Origin: Nostoc sp. UHCC 0926
GTDB lineage: Bacteria > Cyanobacteriota > Cyanobacteriia > Cyanobacteriales > Nostocaceae
Length of the DNA stretch: 64,000 nt
Direction of reading: 5' to 3'
Assembly: GCF_028623165.1 (NCBI RefSeq)
Contig: NZ_CP117772.1
Coordinates: 62,001-126,000, forward strand
This document shows positions 17,379-25,937 of the stretch, in pieces. The position numbers and the translations under genes were made by a program. Position 1 is the first letter of the stretch; each line of letters opens with the position of its first letter. The notes under the pieces are model-generated. The model was given only the letters and a program-made list of their open reading frames with translations, did no database searches and had not been told where the DNA came from.

Positions 17379-17780
17379 TTATCTATGATGTTTTTTACTG
17401 TGTGGTGGGGTATTTTTTGATAATTGTTTGCTAAGAGATAATTCCGACGAAGAATTATTAGATATTGATGAAGTAGCTATTTTATACATGGCAAAACAGC
17501 AAGAAATAGTAACTAGGGAGATTAAGGTAGCCTGACCAATTATTTTCCACGAGTTGAAAGTCACTTGAGACTGAACTCGCCTAAAGAAAACAGACTCTAA
17601 CTTTTGCTGAGTCGTGCGATTTTTCAAGTACTCTAAAACTTGCAGACATTCAGATATGTCCTCGCCTTTCTGGACTTTTTGGCACAGCAGAATTTCTAAG
17701 CGTTCAATGCGACCTTCTGGAGTTGATAAATTGATATCATCCCAATCGTCCCAAAGTTTAATTTCTTTTAGTTCGTTCAT
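17379..17780 (-). CDS. Hypothetical single-pass membrane protein
   Basis: 133 residues. The N-terminal 80 are soluble and charged (EIKLWDDWDDINLSTPEGRIERLEILLCQKV); one membrane helix follows at about 87-106 (IIGQATLISLVTISCCFAMYK), then a Ser/Asn-rich tail ending in a basic His/Lys cluster. It lies downstream of the segregation genes and 85 bp from the next minus-strand frame. Function unknown. No gene is seen in 17160-17378. Confidence 0.6.
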   Translation of the reverse strand: MNELKEIKLWDDWDDINLSTPEGRIERLEILLCQKVQKGEDISECLQVLEYLKNRTTQQKLESVFFRRVQSQVTFNSWKIIGQATLISLVTISCCFAMYKIATSSISNNSSSELSLSKQLSKNTPPHSKKHHR

Positions 17781-17865
17781 AACTTCATCCCTCTATCAAA
17801 CTGTTGATGCTGTTCAAAAGATAGGGAAAACCAAAACAGACAGTTTCTCTTTCCCAAAAACTTAA

Positions 17866-18405
17866 TTACTTGCGTCGTTTAGATTTGCTCTTATTACGTT
17901 CATACTCAGCAACGATATCCTTTGCTTGTCCCGGAAGAATCACACTTTGATTGTGGAATCGCATTTGATATACCCGATAACAGAGACTTTTGCTATTAGG
18001 ACAAGACAAGAAAGTTGGTAGATTAATGATTGCCACGGCTGTAGCAGTTGCAGAAATCAAAACGGCAGAGATGAAAAAGAAAATCCCAGAGCGACCCGAA
18101 CCAATCCACTGACCAAACCAAAATAGGTTAGATTTGAATTTTTCAGAGCGTTGTTTGCGGAGTTTTTTTCGTGACTCCTGGGCTTCAATCCAAGCTTGCA
18201 GGTTTTCGAGTTTGTGGGCAGCTAATCGGGTGGCTTTGGCTGAGGAGGCTTTTAGTGCCTGAATCTCAATAGTTTGTCGTTCCTGTTCTAGTCGGAAGTC
18301 GAACCATTCTCTGAGTTCGGCGGCAAACTGTTCAAGGGCTGCTGTAGCTGTAGGGTTTGCACCTTCAAAGTAAATTGGGGTTGAGGCTTTCCCACCGCAC
18401 GAGCT
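17866..18405 (-). pseudogene. C-terminal, membrane-bearing part of a frameshifted gene
   Basis: A frame of about 179 codons with no ATG or GTG; only a TTG at 18060 could start it. It is clearly protein-like: YFEGANPTATAALEQFAAELREWF, then a charged coiled coil (RLEQERQTIEIQALKASSAK to RKKLRKQRSEKF), then a hydrophobic pair (SGIFFFISAVLISATATAVAIINL) and a basic end. The upstream ORF (18288-19100) has the sequence KPQPQF followed by unlikely residues. One added T in CAATTTACTTTGAAGG near 18380 would give PQPQFYFEGANP and join the two into a protein of about 410 residues. Confidence 0.6.
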
Positions 18406-19100
18406 TTAATCATTTCAAGTAAGGAACGCCAATTCTGTTGAGAACTTTCTGAAGCTAGTTCTTGTGCTAAATATTTTAAGTACAAACCTGGAGCAATGGT
18501 AGCGTGTTGTCCAGCTTTCTCTCGCAGCATTTCCCCAAAAAGCTGATCGCCAGAATCTTGTATGAGTCGTTCAGTCTCTTCAAGGGTTAGTTGGATATCT
18601 GCTGCATCCAAAACACTTGCTCCAAAGTTTGCTGGAATCTCAATTTCTGTTTTTCCCTGATGTCGCAAGTTACAGGCAGCGAGAAAACGCTCGGATTCCT
18701 CTGAAGTATATTCATCTTGTTCTTTTAGTCCGCAATCAGCAAAAATGTTTAAAGCTGTAGTCAGGGTAAGCTTAAAGCCGATTTCACGAGCAAGACTTAG
18801 TAATTCAGTTATATCTAATGGTTTAGCCGCTTTTTTACCGGACTTTTTCCGACCATTCTTGATTTCAGGTAAAGAATTATCTGGAGTTTCTGACAGCACA
18901 ACGTCAAGGACTGGTGATAATAGGGCCATCACGTCCTCGTCAGTTCCACCCTGCTCAATTAAGGTGCGACATTCACGAAAACGGTCTGCATCATCCTCTG
19001 TATATAACTCTTTTTCAGGTATGCCACTCAAGCGTAAAGTCCGGCTAATTTCTGATGTTGAAAGGTCGTTAAAAAGTTCTTGTGGTTGATACATAATCAT
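18288..19100 (-). CDS. Hypothetical plasmid protein (N-terminal part, frameshifted)
   Basis: 270 codons from ATG at 19100, of which about the first 240 look native. Two similar modules are visible: ISRTLRLSGIPEKELYTEDDADRFRECRTLIEQGG and LTTALNIFADCGLKEQDEYTSEESERFLAACNLRHQG, each a helix-turn-helix-like unit followed by a [T/S]xE[D/E]xxRF helix. A basic Lys-rich linker (KNGRKKSGKKAAK) lies between them. The last 30 residues (VQTLQLQQPLNS...) are probably out of frame. It lies downstream of the ParM-like gene, so a segregation or DNA-binding accessory role is inferred. Confidence 0.6.
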   Translation of the reverse strand: MIMYQPQELFNDLSTSEISRTLRLSGIPEKELYTEDDADRFRECRTLIEQGGTDEDVMALLSPVLDVVLSETPDNSLPEIKNGRKKSGKKAAKPLDITELLSLAREIGFKLTLTTALNIFADCGLKEQDEYTSEESERFLAACNLRHQGKTEIEIPANFGASVLDAADIQLTLEETERLIQDSGDQLFGEMLREKAGQHATIAPGLYLKYLAQELASESSQQNWRSLLEMIKARAVGKPQPQFTLKVQTLQLQQPLNSLPPNSENGSTSD

Positions 19101-19114
19101 GCACTCCTATTTAA

Positions 19115-19211
19115 AACAATTCGCACTCTTGCTACGCCCGGCTCCGCTGTTTTCATGCCCAAAGGGCTGTACGCAATCACGCTCCGCGAACGAGCGTCAT
19201 TGCGAATTGTT
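19115..19211. repeat. Dispersed palindromic repeat between maintenance genes
   Basis: AACAATTCGCA (19115-19125) is the reverse complement of TGCGAATTGTT (19201-19211). Between the arms lies GC-rich sequence with nested palindromes (GCTCCGCGAACGAGC). This is the type of dispersed hairpin repeat found throughout Nostoc-like genomes. It separates two minus-strand genes and could stabilise or end transcripts. Confidence 0.6.
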
Positions 19212-19220
19212 CGGTCAGTC

Positions 19221-19655
19221 CTAAAAAGGATTTAACCAGTCAGTTTCCGACTCCAATTCTTCTGGTACGGGAGTTCTGGCTATTTGTAATGGTTCTTTGA
19301 CTGAAGTCCTGGATATTGGTAATGGTTCTGATTGTATTAGTTGTAGTGGCTGTGATTGATTAGAGGCTACTGCAATCATCGGCGTTCCTTGAGACGGGAT
19401 TTCTCCCAGCAGTCCCATCAGATATGAAGAGTGTAGTTGAAGGCGGTAAAGACAACCACGAATGTGTTGCTCTAAATCCACAGATTGATCCATAGCTTGA
19501 TAAGCTAAAGGCAACCAATAGCTGCTAATAGCAATCATCGCCATATCCCTAGCAGGATAAAGAGTGTCCCTAGAGTTTAGATACTTAATCACCATCGCTT
19601 CGGAGCTATCAGTCTTAACTCTACTTCGTAAGCGAAACTCAACATCTGAAAACAT
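19221..19655 (-). CDS. Small protein next to the ParM-like gene, possible adaptor
   Basis: 144 residues. The N-terminal part (MFSDVEFRLRSRVKTDSSEAMVIKYLNSRD) could form a ribbon-helix-helix-like unit; the middle is helical (AMDQSVDLEQHIRGCLYRLQLHSSYLMGLLGE); the C-terminal third is a Pro/Ser/Gln-rich linker with the near-repeat EPLPISRTSVKEPLQIARTPVPEE, ending in acidic DWLNPF. It follows the ParM-like gene by about 17 bp. ParM systems need a DNA-binding adaptor (ParR) encoded just downstream, so this is a candidate by position and size; sequence alone does not prove it. Confidence 0.55.
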   Translation of the reverse strand: MFSDVEFRLRSRVKTDSSEAMVIKYLNSRDTLYPARDMAMIAISSYWLPLAYQAMDQSVDLEQHIRGCLYRLQLHSSYLMGLLGEIPSQGTPMIAVASNQSQPLQLIQSEPLPISRTSVKEPLQIARTPVPEELESETDWLNPF

Positions 19656-19671
19656 TTCATTATTCCTTTAA

Positions 19672-20385
19672 TTAAGAAGCACGATGAGTTGAAATGGATG
19701 ACGTAGCGTGTTGGTAACGAAACAATCCATATACATCAGTGAAACGCAAGCACAAGGCATCTTTTTTAATCGGCAGGTTAAAAGCTAAACGCACATCCTC
19801 AGATAATTCTGCTGCCCATGAAATGTCGGTATGAGTAAACAAATTTTTCAACTCCGAGCCTAAATATTCCGACGTTCCACCACCAATAATGACTTGCTCA
19901 ATATGGGCAGGAATATTAATTTTGAGCCAAGTGGATACTTTTTCCCAGTATTCTTTACGAGATAAGTCAGCCACTTCAATAATTTGTGCTATCTCCTCAA
20001 CCTTAAAATCAGACTTCTTGCTCCGAGCCAAAGGTTTGCAGTATCTCGGTTTCAATGTCGGGCCTGATAGATGAACAGCCTTTAACAGATCATGTAAGTT
20101 TTGCCCTGATGTTCGGCTTTTGATTCTCTCCAGCATCCAGGCTAAACCCAATCCTTCCGTTTTTCCACTTGAGATACCACGCTCAAAGATTACGGCTGAT
20201 ATATCCCGGAAACCTAGCATCACCACAGCAATGTTCACTTTATTAAAATCTGTGCCAAGTTTTTTACTTCGCGTCAATATCAGTCCACCACCTTCGGGCA
20301 AGCATTGAAAGCTAATCAGATTGACACAAAATTGCTTCCCTCGAAAGCTAAAGCTAGACAGTGCCTTAGTTAAACCCCTCTCCAA
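19672..20385 (-). pseudogene. ParM-like actin ATPase, C-terminal part (frameshifted)
   Basis: 237 codons. It shows the second phosphate region (VAVVMLGFRDISAVIFERG is close to the actin-fold pattern), GLGLAWMLERI, and the adenine-binding loop VIIGGGTSEYLGSEL. These fit the C-terminal half of plasmid segregation actins (ParM/Alp type). The start ATG here is not native: upstream in the same frame the coding strand reads GEDRERLERGLTKALSSF, which follows on from the first part at 20370-20780. Restoring one G in TATGGGAAGATA near 20395 joins them as PYGEDRERLERGL, giving a protein of about 365 residues. Confidence 0.7.
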
Positions 20386-20780
20386 TCTCTCTCTATCTTC
20401 CCATAAGGCAACAGCAGTCCCAATGATAAATCAAAGTTTGCCTTCAACCCTTCTCTAATCGCTATTGCCCCCACTGCTGCCAAAGTTTTTGGAATCGCGT
20501 TCTCATACTTGAGTTCTAAAAAATTGATTCGCGCTTCAAAATACTTTTGTGCCAAAAACCCAACCGCATAATATTCTTCGTTGTACTCTATCCATGCTTC
20601 ATTCTCTGGATTGGGGCGATTCATTTGCCCAGACTCATATAAATCCAGCGAATCTTTGGAAATCTTAATTAACTCTGGTTTCATACACAGCAATTCTGAC
20701 TTGTACGAAATCTCCGAGAGAACACGATAAACCATCTTCGTCATTGAAGTTCCCGGATCAAGACTCAACATTAAATCCAC
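20370..20780 (-). pseudogene. ParM-like actin ATPase, N-terminal part (frameshifted)
   Basis: 136 codons from GTG at 20780 or ATG at 20771. It begins with the first phosphate-binding loop of the actin fold, LSLDPGTSMTKMVYRV, and contains YAVGFLAQKYFEAR and a helix (TLAAVGAIAIREGL). It ends FDLSLGLLLPYG and then leaves the native frame. Actin-like ParM proteins polymerise with ATP and push plasmid copies apart. As read, the gene cannot give a whole protein, which would compromise segregation unless there is a sequencing error or programmed shift at the GGG run. Confidence 0.7.
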
Positions 20781-20899
20781 AAGAAAAATTCTCCCTGTTT
20801 TTGACCCTTTTTTTGTCTATTTAATTGATAATTACTCTCAAGATGAACCACTCGAACCGTGATTATTCCCACATTTACGAAGAAAGATTACAGTTTTGG

Positions 20900-21260
20900 C
20901 ACTAATTTTTGACTTTTCATGAATTCGTGCATCTGAGAGAAAATCTCGGCAAAATCTCCAAATTCCCAATTCTTACCAACTACATTCAACATCTCCCAAT
21001 ATCTAAACAATATCTTGACAACATCTTCAAAATCTCCAATTCATTTCTTACCTTTTCAACTATTCAACATCATCTCCTCACCAAATTCTCATTAGCTTAA
21101 TATTTTCCAACAATTCCTAAGACTTCCCAAGACTTCCTAGTACTTCCCAATACTTCCCAATTTCCTCAAGGATTCTCCCAATTATCTAGTAATTAGCTGA
21201 AATAACCACAACCCTTGGAATCCATCTTTTGATGACGCACAGTACGCCATATTTGGCGGA
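20900..21260 (+). other. G-poor leader before the relaxase; candidate oriT region
   Basis: No gene is seen from 20781 to 21528. From about 20940 to 21190 the plus strand is almost free of G and rich in short repeats (ATCTCC, TTCCCAA). Five near-tandem copies of TACTTCCCAA/GACTTCCCAA lie at about 21118-21165. Close by, CGCCATATTTGGCG (21245-21258) forms a small hairpin. MobF relaxase genes usually lie next to their oriT, and strong strand asymmetry with direct repeats plus a hairpin is typical of such sites. The nick site cannot be placed. Confidence 0.4.
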
Positions 21261-21528
21261 AAGAATGTTAGCTTTTTTTGCTATATTAAATATCAATTAC
21301 CTATTTGGAAAAAAAGTTGAAGTCCAAGAATCACGAAAATATTTTCAGTCGCCATCAAGCACCACTAAGTTTGATGACGGGGATTGATTTTGACTTCAAT
21401 ACTTATTGCAAGGGTGATTATCTTGCCAACAGAGAAAATAATCAGAATTTCTTGACGAGAGTTTGTTGCACCAACAGATGGAATAGAACAAGGATTAACT
21501 TTTGTAAACCCCTTTTTCGAGGTAAGCA

Positions 21529-24369
21529 ATGCTGACAGCTGCTAACGTGTCCTCGGAAATGGCGGTGAACTACTTCGTCAAGAATTACTATCACCAAGGT
21601 AAGTCGCTTTGGAGTGGTCAAGGTGCTGAAAAATTGGGTTTGTCAGGGGCAATCGATGACGAAGAAGCTTTTAAAAATATCATTGAGGGGCGATCGCCTG
21701 ATGGTAAAGAACAGTTAAATGCCAGGGCAGTCAAACCAAAAACGAAGAGAGCAGCATTAGACTGTACATTTTCTGCCCCCAAAAGCGTGAGCTTGATGGC
21801 ATTGGTAGGTGGGGATACACGTTTAATCGATGCCCATCATCGGGCATTATTTGAAGTAATAAAACTGATGGAAGAACGTTATGCCTATACCAGAGTTACA
21901 GAGGGTGACTCACGCCATAGAGTCAACACTGGTAACTTGGTGGTAGCGCAGTTTGACCACATCGAAAGTCGGGACTTAGACCCACATCTGCACACACACT
22001 GTTTGCTAATGAATATGACGCAAACACCTGATGGTAGGTGGTTAAGTTTGGGGAACAACGAGATATTCGCCAATAAGAAATTCTTGGGAATGGCGTATCA
22101 AAGTTATCTGGCGCGTGAGGTGCAGAAACTAGGGTATGAAATAGAACCCCTTAAACATGGGCAATTTGATATCAAAGGGTTTAAGGAACAGGATTTAGAA
22201 ACATTTTCTAAGCGACGACAACAAATCATCGCTTCATCGGGCCCTAATTCGACTTGGGCAGAACGTGAAAAAATCTGGGATGATACCCGCCAGCGCAAAC
22301 AAAAACTACCAGAATCAGAATTAGTTGCATTCTGGAAGTCAGAAGCTGCGGCGTTAGGGATTAGGTTTGTTAAGGCAGGTGAACCAAGGCAGGATATACC
22401 AGCCCATGATTTGAGTTTGGCAGAGGTTTTGGATAATGCGATCGCACATCTCAGTGAGAGAAATGTCGCCTTTAGACAAGAGGATTTAGAAAAATTCATC
22501 CTAGAAGAACGTTTAGCTACAGATGTAGCAGCGATCGCAGCCCTGATTAAAGAGCATGAGGAGTTAATCGCTTTACCAGGATTGACTGACCAATTTACGA
22601 CGATGACAGCAGTGCGGCGGGAGTTGGCGACGATTGAGTTGATGCAGCAGGGTCAATGTAAATTTGGCTCCATTTCCCACCTGGAAGTAGTCGAAAGCCA
22701 CTTAGAGAACACCTTACTGAATGCCGGACAGCGCCAAGCAGTAGAATTAGCTGCAACAACATCTGACCAGTTCATTGCATGGCAGGGGGTAGCTGGTGCT
22801 GGCAAGACTTTTGCTCTTAAAGAACTCAAAGCGATCGCTTTCAACTCCGGCTACACTATTATTGGCTTCGCCCCCAGTTCCTCTGCTGCTAAGGTTTTGA
22901 GCGAAGAGTTAGAAATTCAGTCTGAAACTGTTGCTAGGCTTTTGGTTTCGGAACCACAGAAAATTGAACCAAATCAAATCTGGATTGTGGACGAAGCGGG
23001 TTTACTCAGTGCTAAAGATGCTCAAGCACTCCTACAACGAGCAACCTTACTTCAAGCTAGGGTGATTTTAGTAGGTGACACTCGGCAGTTGTCAGCAGTA
23101 TCAGCAGGTAATCCCTTCAAATCCTTGCAACAGGCAGGAATTAAAACCGCACACCTCAATGAATCGTTGCGCCAAAAAGACCCTCAACTGAAGCTGGCAG
23201 TAGATTTAATCGCTGAAGGTAGGATTGAAGCGGGTTTTGAACATTTGTTAGCAAACGGTTCTATCAAGACTGTTTCTTCAGAATCCAAAATAGAGCAGAT
23301 CGCTAGTGATTATATAGTAGGAACACCAGAGCAGCGCCTCAAAACTCTTGTGTTAGCTGGAACAAATACAGAAAGACTTGCCCTTACCCAAGCGATTCGC
23401 TCTCAGTTAAAAGATGAGGGAACTTTAGGAGAAACTGCAACCATTACCCAATTACAAACCAAAAATCTGACAAAAGTACAGATGCGGTTTGCCCATAACT
23501 TTGAAATTGGTGATGTGGTCATGCCCACACGGGATTACAAACGCCGGGGGCTGGATAAAGGCAAATTATATAAAGTGGTGGGTCAAAATACTGACAAGTT
23601 AACCCTAATTGGTGATAATGGTCAGGTAATGGATGTAGACACGGCTTTTGAGAAAGCGGTTTACCAGAGTCACCAGATTGAAATTGCCGTGGGCGATCGC
23701 CTGCAATGGAAGAAAAACGACAGGCAATTGGGACGACGCAACGGGCAGGAATTTACTGTAACAGGGATCGACCTGAACATAGTCCACATTAAATATGCTG
23801 ATGAGCGTACTGAATGCATTAGTTTGGCACAGGCGCAAAACTTAGACTATGCCCTTGTGAGTACAACATATAGTAGCCAGGGGAAAACTGCGGATCTAGT
23901 GTTAATTTCGGCAGATTTCACTATTGGACAGGAAAGTTTTTATGTTGCTGCCAGCCGTGCAAGGCATGAATTAAAGATTTACACCGAAGATCCAACACGA
24001 TTGGTAGAGTTAGCGCAACAGTCCAAAGCCAAAGATAATGCTTTGGAATTGCTACGAAAACAGGTTCATAATTCAACTCTTCGCCAGCGCCAACTTTCGC
24101 AACAGCAAGCGATAACTATAAATATAAGTGATGAGCTAGTAGCACCTGTACTGAAGTCTGACCCAGTACTGAAAACTCAAACAGTGGTTAACACACAAGT
24201 ACTGAAAACTCCTAAATCAGGAGAAGAGCCAGAAACAAAGCCAATTTGTCAAAAAGAAGTGACGACAGAAATACCTGTAGTCAAGCTAAAAGAGATAGAA
24301 TTACCACCAACCGTTACAAAACCTCATATCGACAACATTTACAATCTCACATGGATATTTATCTGCTAA
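21529..24369 (+). CDS. MobF-type conjugative relaxase-helicase (TrwC/TraA-like)
   Basis: 946 residues. The N-terminal TrwC relaxase domain (about 1-300) starts MLTAANVSSEMAVNYFVKNYY and has the three-His metal motif in FDHIESRDLDPHLHTHCLL (about 143-160); nearby Tyr residues (NYF, YY at 14-20) are candidates for the nicking tyrosine. The AAA/RecD-like helicase part has Walker A GVAGAGKTF (about 420) and Walker B IWIVDEAGLL (about 484), then SRQ/AASRARHELKIY near the C-terminus. It would nick oriT and unwind the strand that VirD4 passes to the secretion channel. A clear ribosome site (GAGG) precedes the ATG. The last about 15 residues may come from a neighbouring sequence. Confidence 0.93.
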   Translation: MLTAANVSSEMAVNYFVKNYYHQGKSLWSGQGAEKLGLSGAIDDEEAFKNIIEGRSPDGKEQLNARAVKPKTKRAALDCTFSAPKSVSLMALVGGDTRLIDAHHRALFEVIKLMEERYAYTRVTEGDSRHRVNTGNLVVAQFDHIESRDLDPHLHTHCLLMNMTQTPDGRWLSLGNNEIFANKKFLGMAYQSYLAREVQKLGYEIEPLKHGQFDIKGFKEQDLETFSKRRQQIIASSGPNSTWAEREKIWDDTRQRKQKLPESELVAFWKSEAAALGIRFVKAGEPRQDIPAHDLSLAEVLDNAIAHLSERNVAFRQEDLEKFILEERLATDVAAIAALIKEHEELIALPGLTDQFTTMTAVRRELATIELMQQGQCKFGSISHLEVVESHLENTLLNAGQRQAVELAATTSDQFIAWQGVAGAGKTFALKELKAIAFNSGYTIIGFAPSSSAAKVLSEELEIQSETVARLLVSEPQKIEPNQIWIVDEAGLLSAKDAQALLQRATLLQARVILVGDTRQLSAVSAGNPFKSLQQAGIKTAHLNESLRQKDPQLKLAVDLIAEGRIEAGFEHLLANGSIKTVSSESKIEQIASDYIVGTPEQRLKTLVLAGTNTERLALTQAIRSQLKDEGTLGETATITQLQTKNLTKVQMRFAHNFEIGDVVMPTRDYKRRGLDKGKLYKVVGQNTDKLTLIGDNGQVMDVDTAFEKAVYQSHQIEIAVGDRLQWKKNDRQLGRRNGQEFTVTGIDLNIVHIKYADERTECISLAQAQNLDYALVSTTYSSQGKTADLVLISADFTIGQESFYVAASRARHELKIYTEDPTRLVELAQQSKAKDNALELLRKQVHNSTLRQRQLSQQQAITINISDELVAPVLKSDPVLKTQTVVNTQVLKTPKSGEEPETKPICQKEVTTEIPVVKLKEIELPPTVTKPHIDNIYNLTWIFIC

Positions 24370-24447
24370 AGCTGCTATCTGAGGTGGAAGTTTTGCAATT
24401 TCTCGTCTGTCATAATCATTAAGTGAGTAAAAATCGCGTGACGACAT
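24301..24447 (-). CDS. Small ORF overlapping the relaxase 3' end
   Basis: 48 codons, starting MSSRDFYSLNDYDRREIAKLP and going on to PQIAALADKYPCEIVNVV. It has an AGGA about eight bases before the ATG and a natural-looking composition up to about residue 41, then runs antisense into the relaxase gene (69-bp overlap). It may be a real small gene or the 5' stub of a longer gene whose 3' part was replaced when the relaxase end was formed. Family not recognised. Confidence 0.4.
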   Translation of the reverse strand: MSSRDFYSLNDYDRREIAKLPPQIAALADKYPCEIVNVVDMRFCNGWW

Positions 24448-24525
24448 GGTATTTATCCTGAATATTTGTGATGACTATTAAGGGCAGGAAATTTCACTTT
24501 AAATCAGACTTGCATATGATGATAA

Positions 24526-25860
24526 CTACTCTTGGTTTTCTATTAAAGGTAACAATTTTATCGCGGAGGCTCGGCAAATTTTCATTTCTTCATCTGCTGG
24601 AGTTAAGAGAGTAGACTTTTTAGATAAGAACTTTTGAAACTCGTACCAAGCTTTCACACTGTCAGCTTCAGATTGGATTTCATGCTTAGGAATCTTAATT
24701 GATTGCAAGATTGGCAAACTTATTTGACCACGAGAACGAAAACCTGGACTAATAATTACTGCTTTTCCCTCTGGTAAGGTGTTAAATTGATTGACATCAA
24801 ATAACTTGCGAGTACTGTTTTGGTCAGAATTAGAAATACTTGCACCACCCTTGCCTCCTGATGAGCGAGAACGTTGCTTGTATTTAATTTCCTCTTCACC
24901 TAAAAACTTACTAAATCGTTCGGCGGCGACATCATCTTGGGGGTTAAAGAATGCTTTGGTAGCACAACCACCAAATATTGCATTAGTTGTGTTTTCACCA
25001 TAGGATTCAATCAGCATTGATAAGTTTTGCAAGCCCAGCAGAGAGATTAAGCCGTCCTCGCGGTTCTGGTTGAGCCAATCAACGAGCGCGGGTAAATAAA
25101 GGGTGGGCAACTCATCAACCGCTAATACTAGAGGTGAGGTGCGCTTGGTGGCGACGTTGCGGCTAATCAGAAGATGGAGGATTGAGACTAGCAAGGGTGC
25201 AATTACATCACGCTTCTCTTTGTTCATCCCGAAAATCACCATCTGCCGCCCCTTCAAATCCAGTGGAATGTTAGTCTGACCACAGAAGGCAGCCAAGGCC
25301 GAGGGAACCATGAATCGGCTGAACAATCCGCTAGCTGTGCCCACAATACTAGCCGCTGTTTCTGGCGACCCTGCAACAGATACAAACTGTGCGAAAGCCT
25401 CTCTAACCATGAAGTTTAGTTCGGCGGCTTGCTCAATGCGCTTAACTAACTTTGGCAACCCCAGAATTGCTTGGCACATCATAATATCTGGGTACTCTGT
25501 TCCTTTCGCTAGCATAAAAACGGCTTGCACTAGCTGATCCCCAGCATTAGTAAAAAAGCTGTTTCCAGAATCTTTATCACCCAATTGAAAGTTGCGATTG
25601 AGTGTAATCGCAAGCTGCCGCGCCATTTCGGAATCTTCATTGCTACGAAGAAAGTCGATAGGGTTAGCAACAGCTGATTCTGCAAAGCCTGGGGCCAAAA
25701 TAGTAACTTGATAGCCACGGTCAAGAGCATATCCAGCCAGAATCGGGGCTTGCCCTTTAGATGCAGAATAAGCAGATTCTTGCTGTGCATATTTAAAATC
25801 GTACAATACTAATGGAAATCCTTGATCTATAGCTGAACGAATCAAAGGATTGGTTGAGTC
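24526..25860 (-). CDS. virD4: VirD4/TraG-like coupling protein, 3' exon
   Basis: 444 codons forming the main part of a T4SS coupling ATPase, which recruits the relaxase-DNA complex to the channel at the inner membrane. It opens DSTNPLIRSAIDQGFPLVLYDFKYAQQ, shows the Walker B PLVLAVDELPTLYLPALVDW, the Gln-rich sensor ISLLGLQNLSMLIESYG, and the TraG-type C-terminal region. Walker A lies in the 5' exon at 28075-28485; the two are separated by a 2.2-kb group II intron. Joined after splicing they give 581 residues, Ser-Met-Ile-Asp-Ser across the junction. The ATG at 25884 is inside the intron and is not a real start. Confidence 0.88.
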   Translation of the reverse strand, partial: DSTNPLIRSAIDQGFPLVLYDFKYAQQESAYSASKGQAPILAGYALDRGYQVTILAPGFAESAVANPIDFLRSNEDSEMARQLAITLNRNFQLGDKDSGNSFFTNAGDQLVQAVFMLAKGTEYPDIMMCQAILGLPKLVKRIEQAAELNFMVREAFAQFVSVAGSPETAASIVGTASGLFSRFMVPSALAAFCGQTNIPLDLKGRQMVIFGMNKEKRDVIAPLLVSILHLLISRNVATKRTSPLVLAVDELPTLYLPALVDWLNQNREDGLISLLGLQNLSMLIESYGENTTNAIFGGCATKAFFNPQDDVAAERFSKFLGEEEIKYKQRSRSSGGKGGASISNSDQNSTRKLFDVNQFNTLPEGKAVIISPGFRSRGQISLPILQSIKIPKHEIQSEADSVKAWYEFQKFLSKKSTLLTPADEEMKICRASAIKLLPLIENQE

Positions 25861-25894
25861 GATGGGGGATATTATTCCCCGCACCTCTCAGTTA

Positions 25895-25928
25895 GATCCG
25901 TGCGTACCCATTTCTGTGTACACGGCTC
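25895..25928 (-). ncRNA. Group II intron domain V (34 nt)
   Basis: The RNA reads GAGCCGUGUACACAGAAAU... closing with GCACGGAUC, a 34-nt hairpin with the catalytic AGC near its 5' side and a GAAA-like tetraloop region. It is followed by a domain VI-like stem (GGGGAAUAAUAUCCCC) with a bulged A candidate just before the 3' splice site. This is the most conserved, catalytic part of group II introns. Confidence 0.85.
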
Positions 25929-25937
25929 CCGATGTTC

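Noticed and set aside
21305-21535. 76-codon frame before the relaxase
   Set aside because: It starts at TTG, overlaps the relaxase start and has no family signal; the composition looks random.
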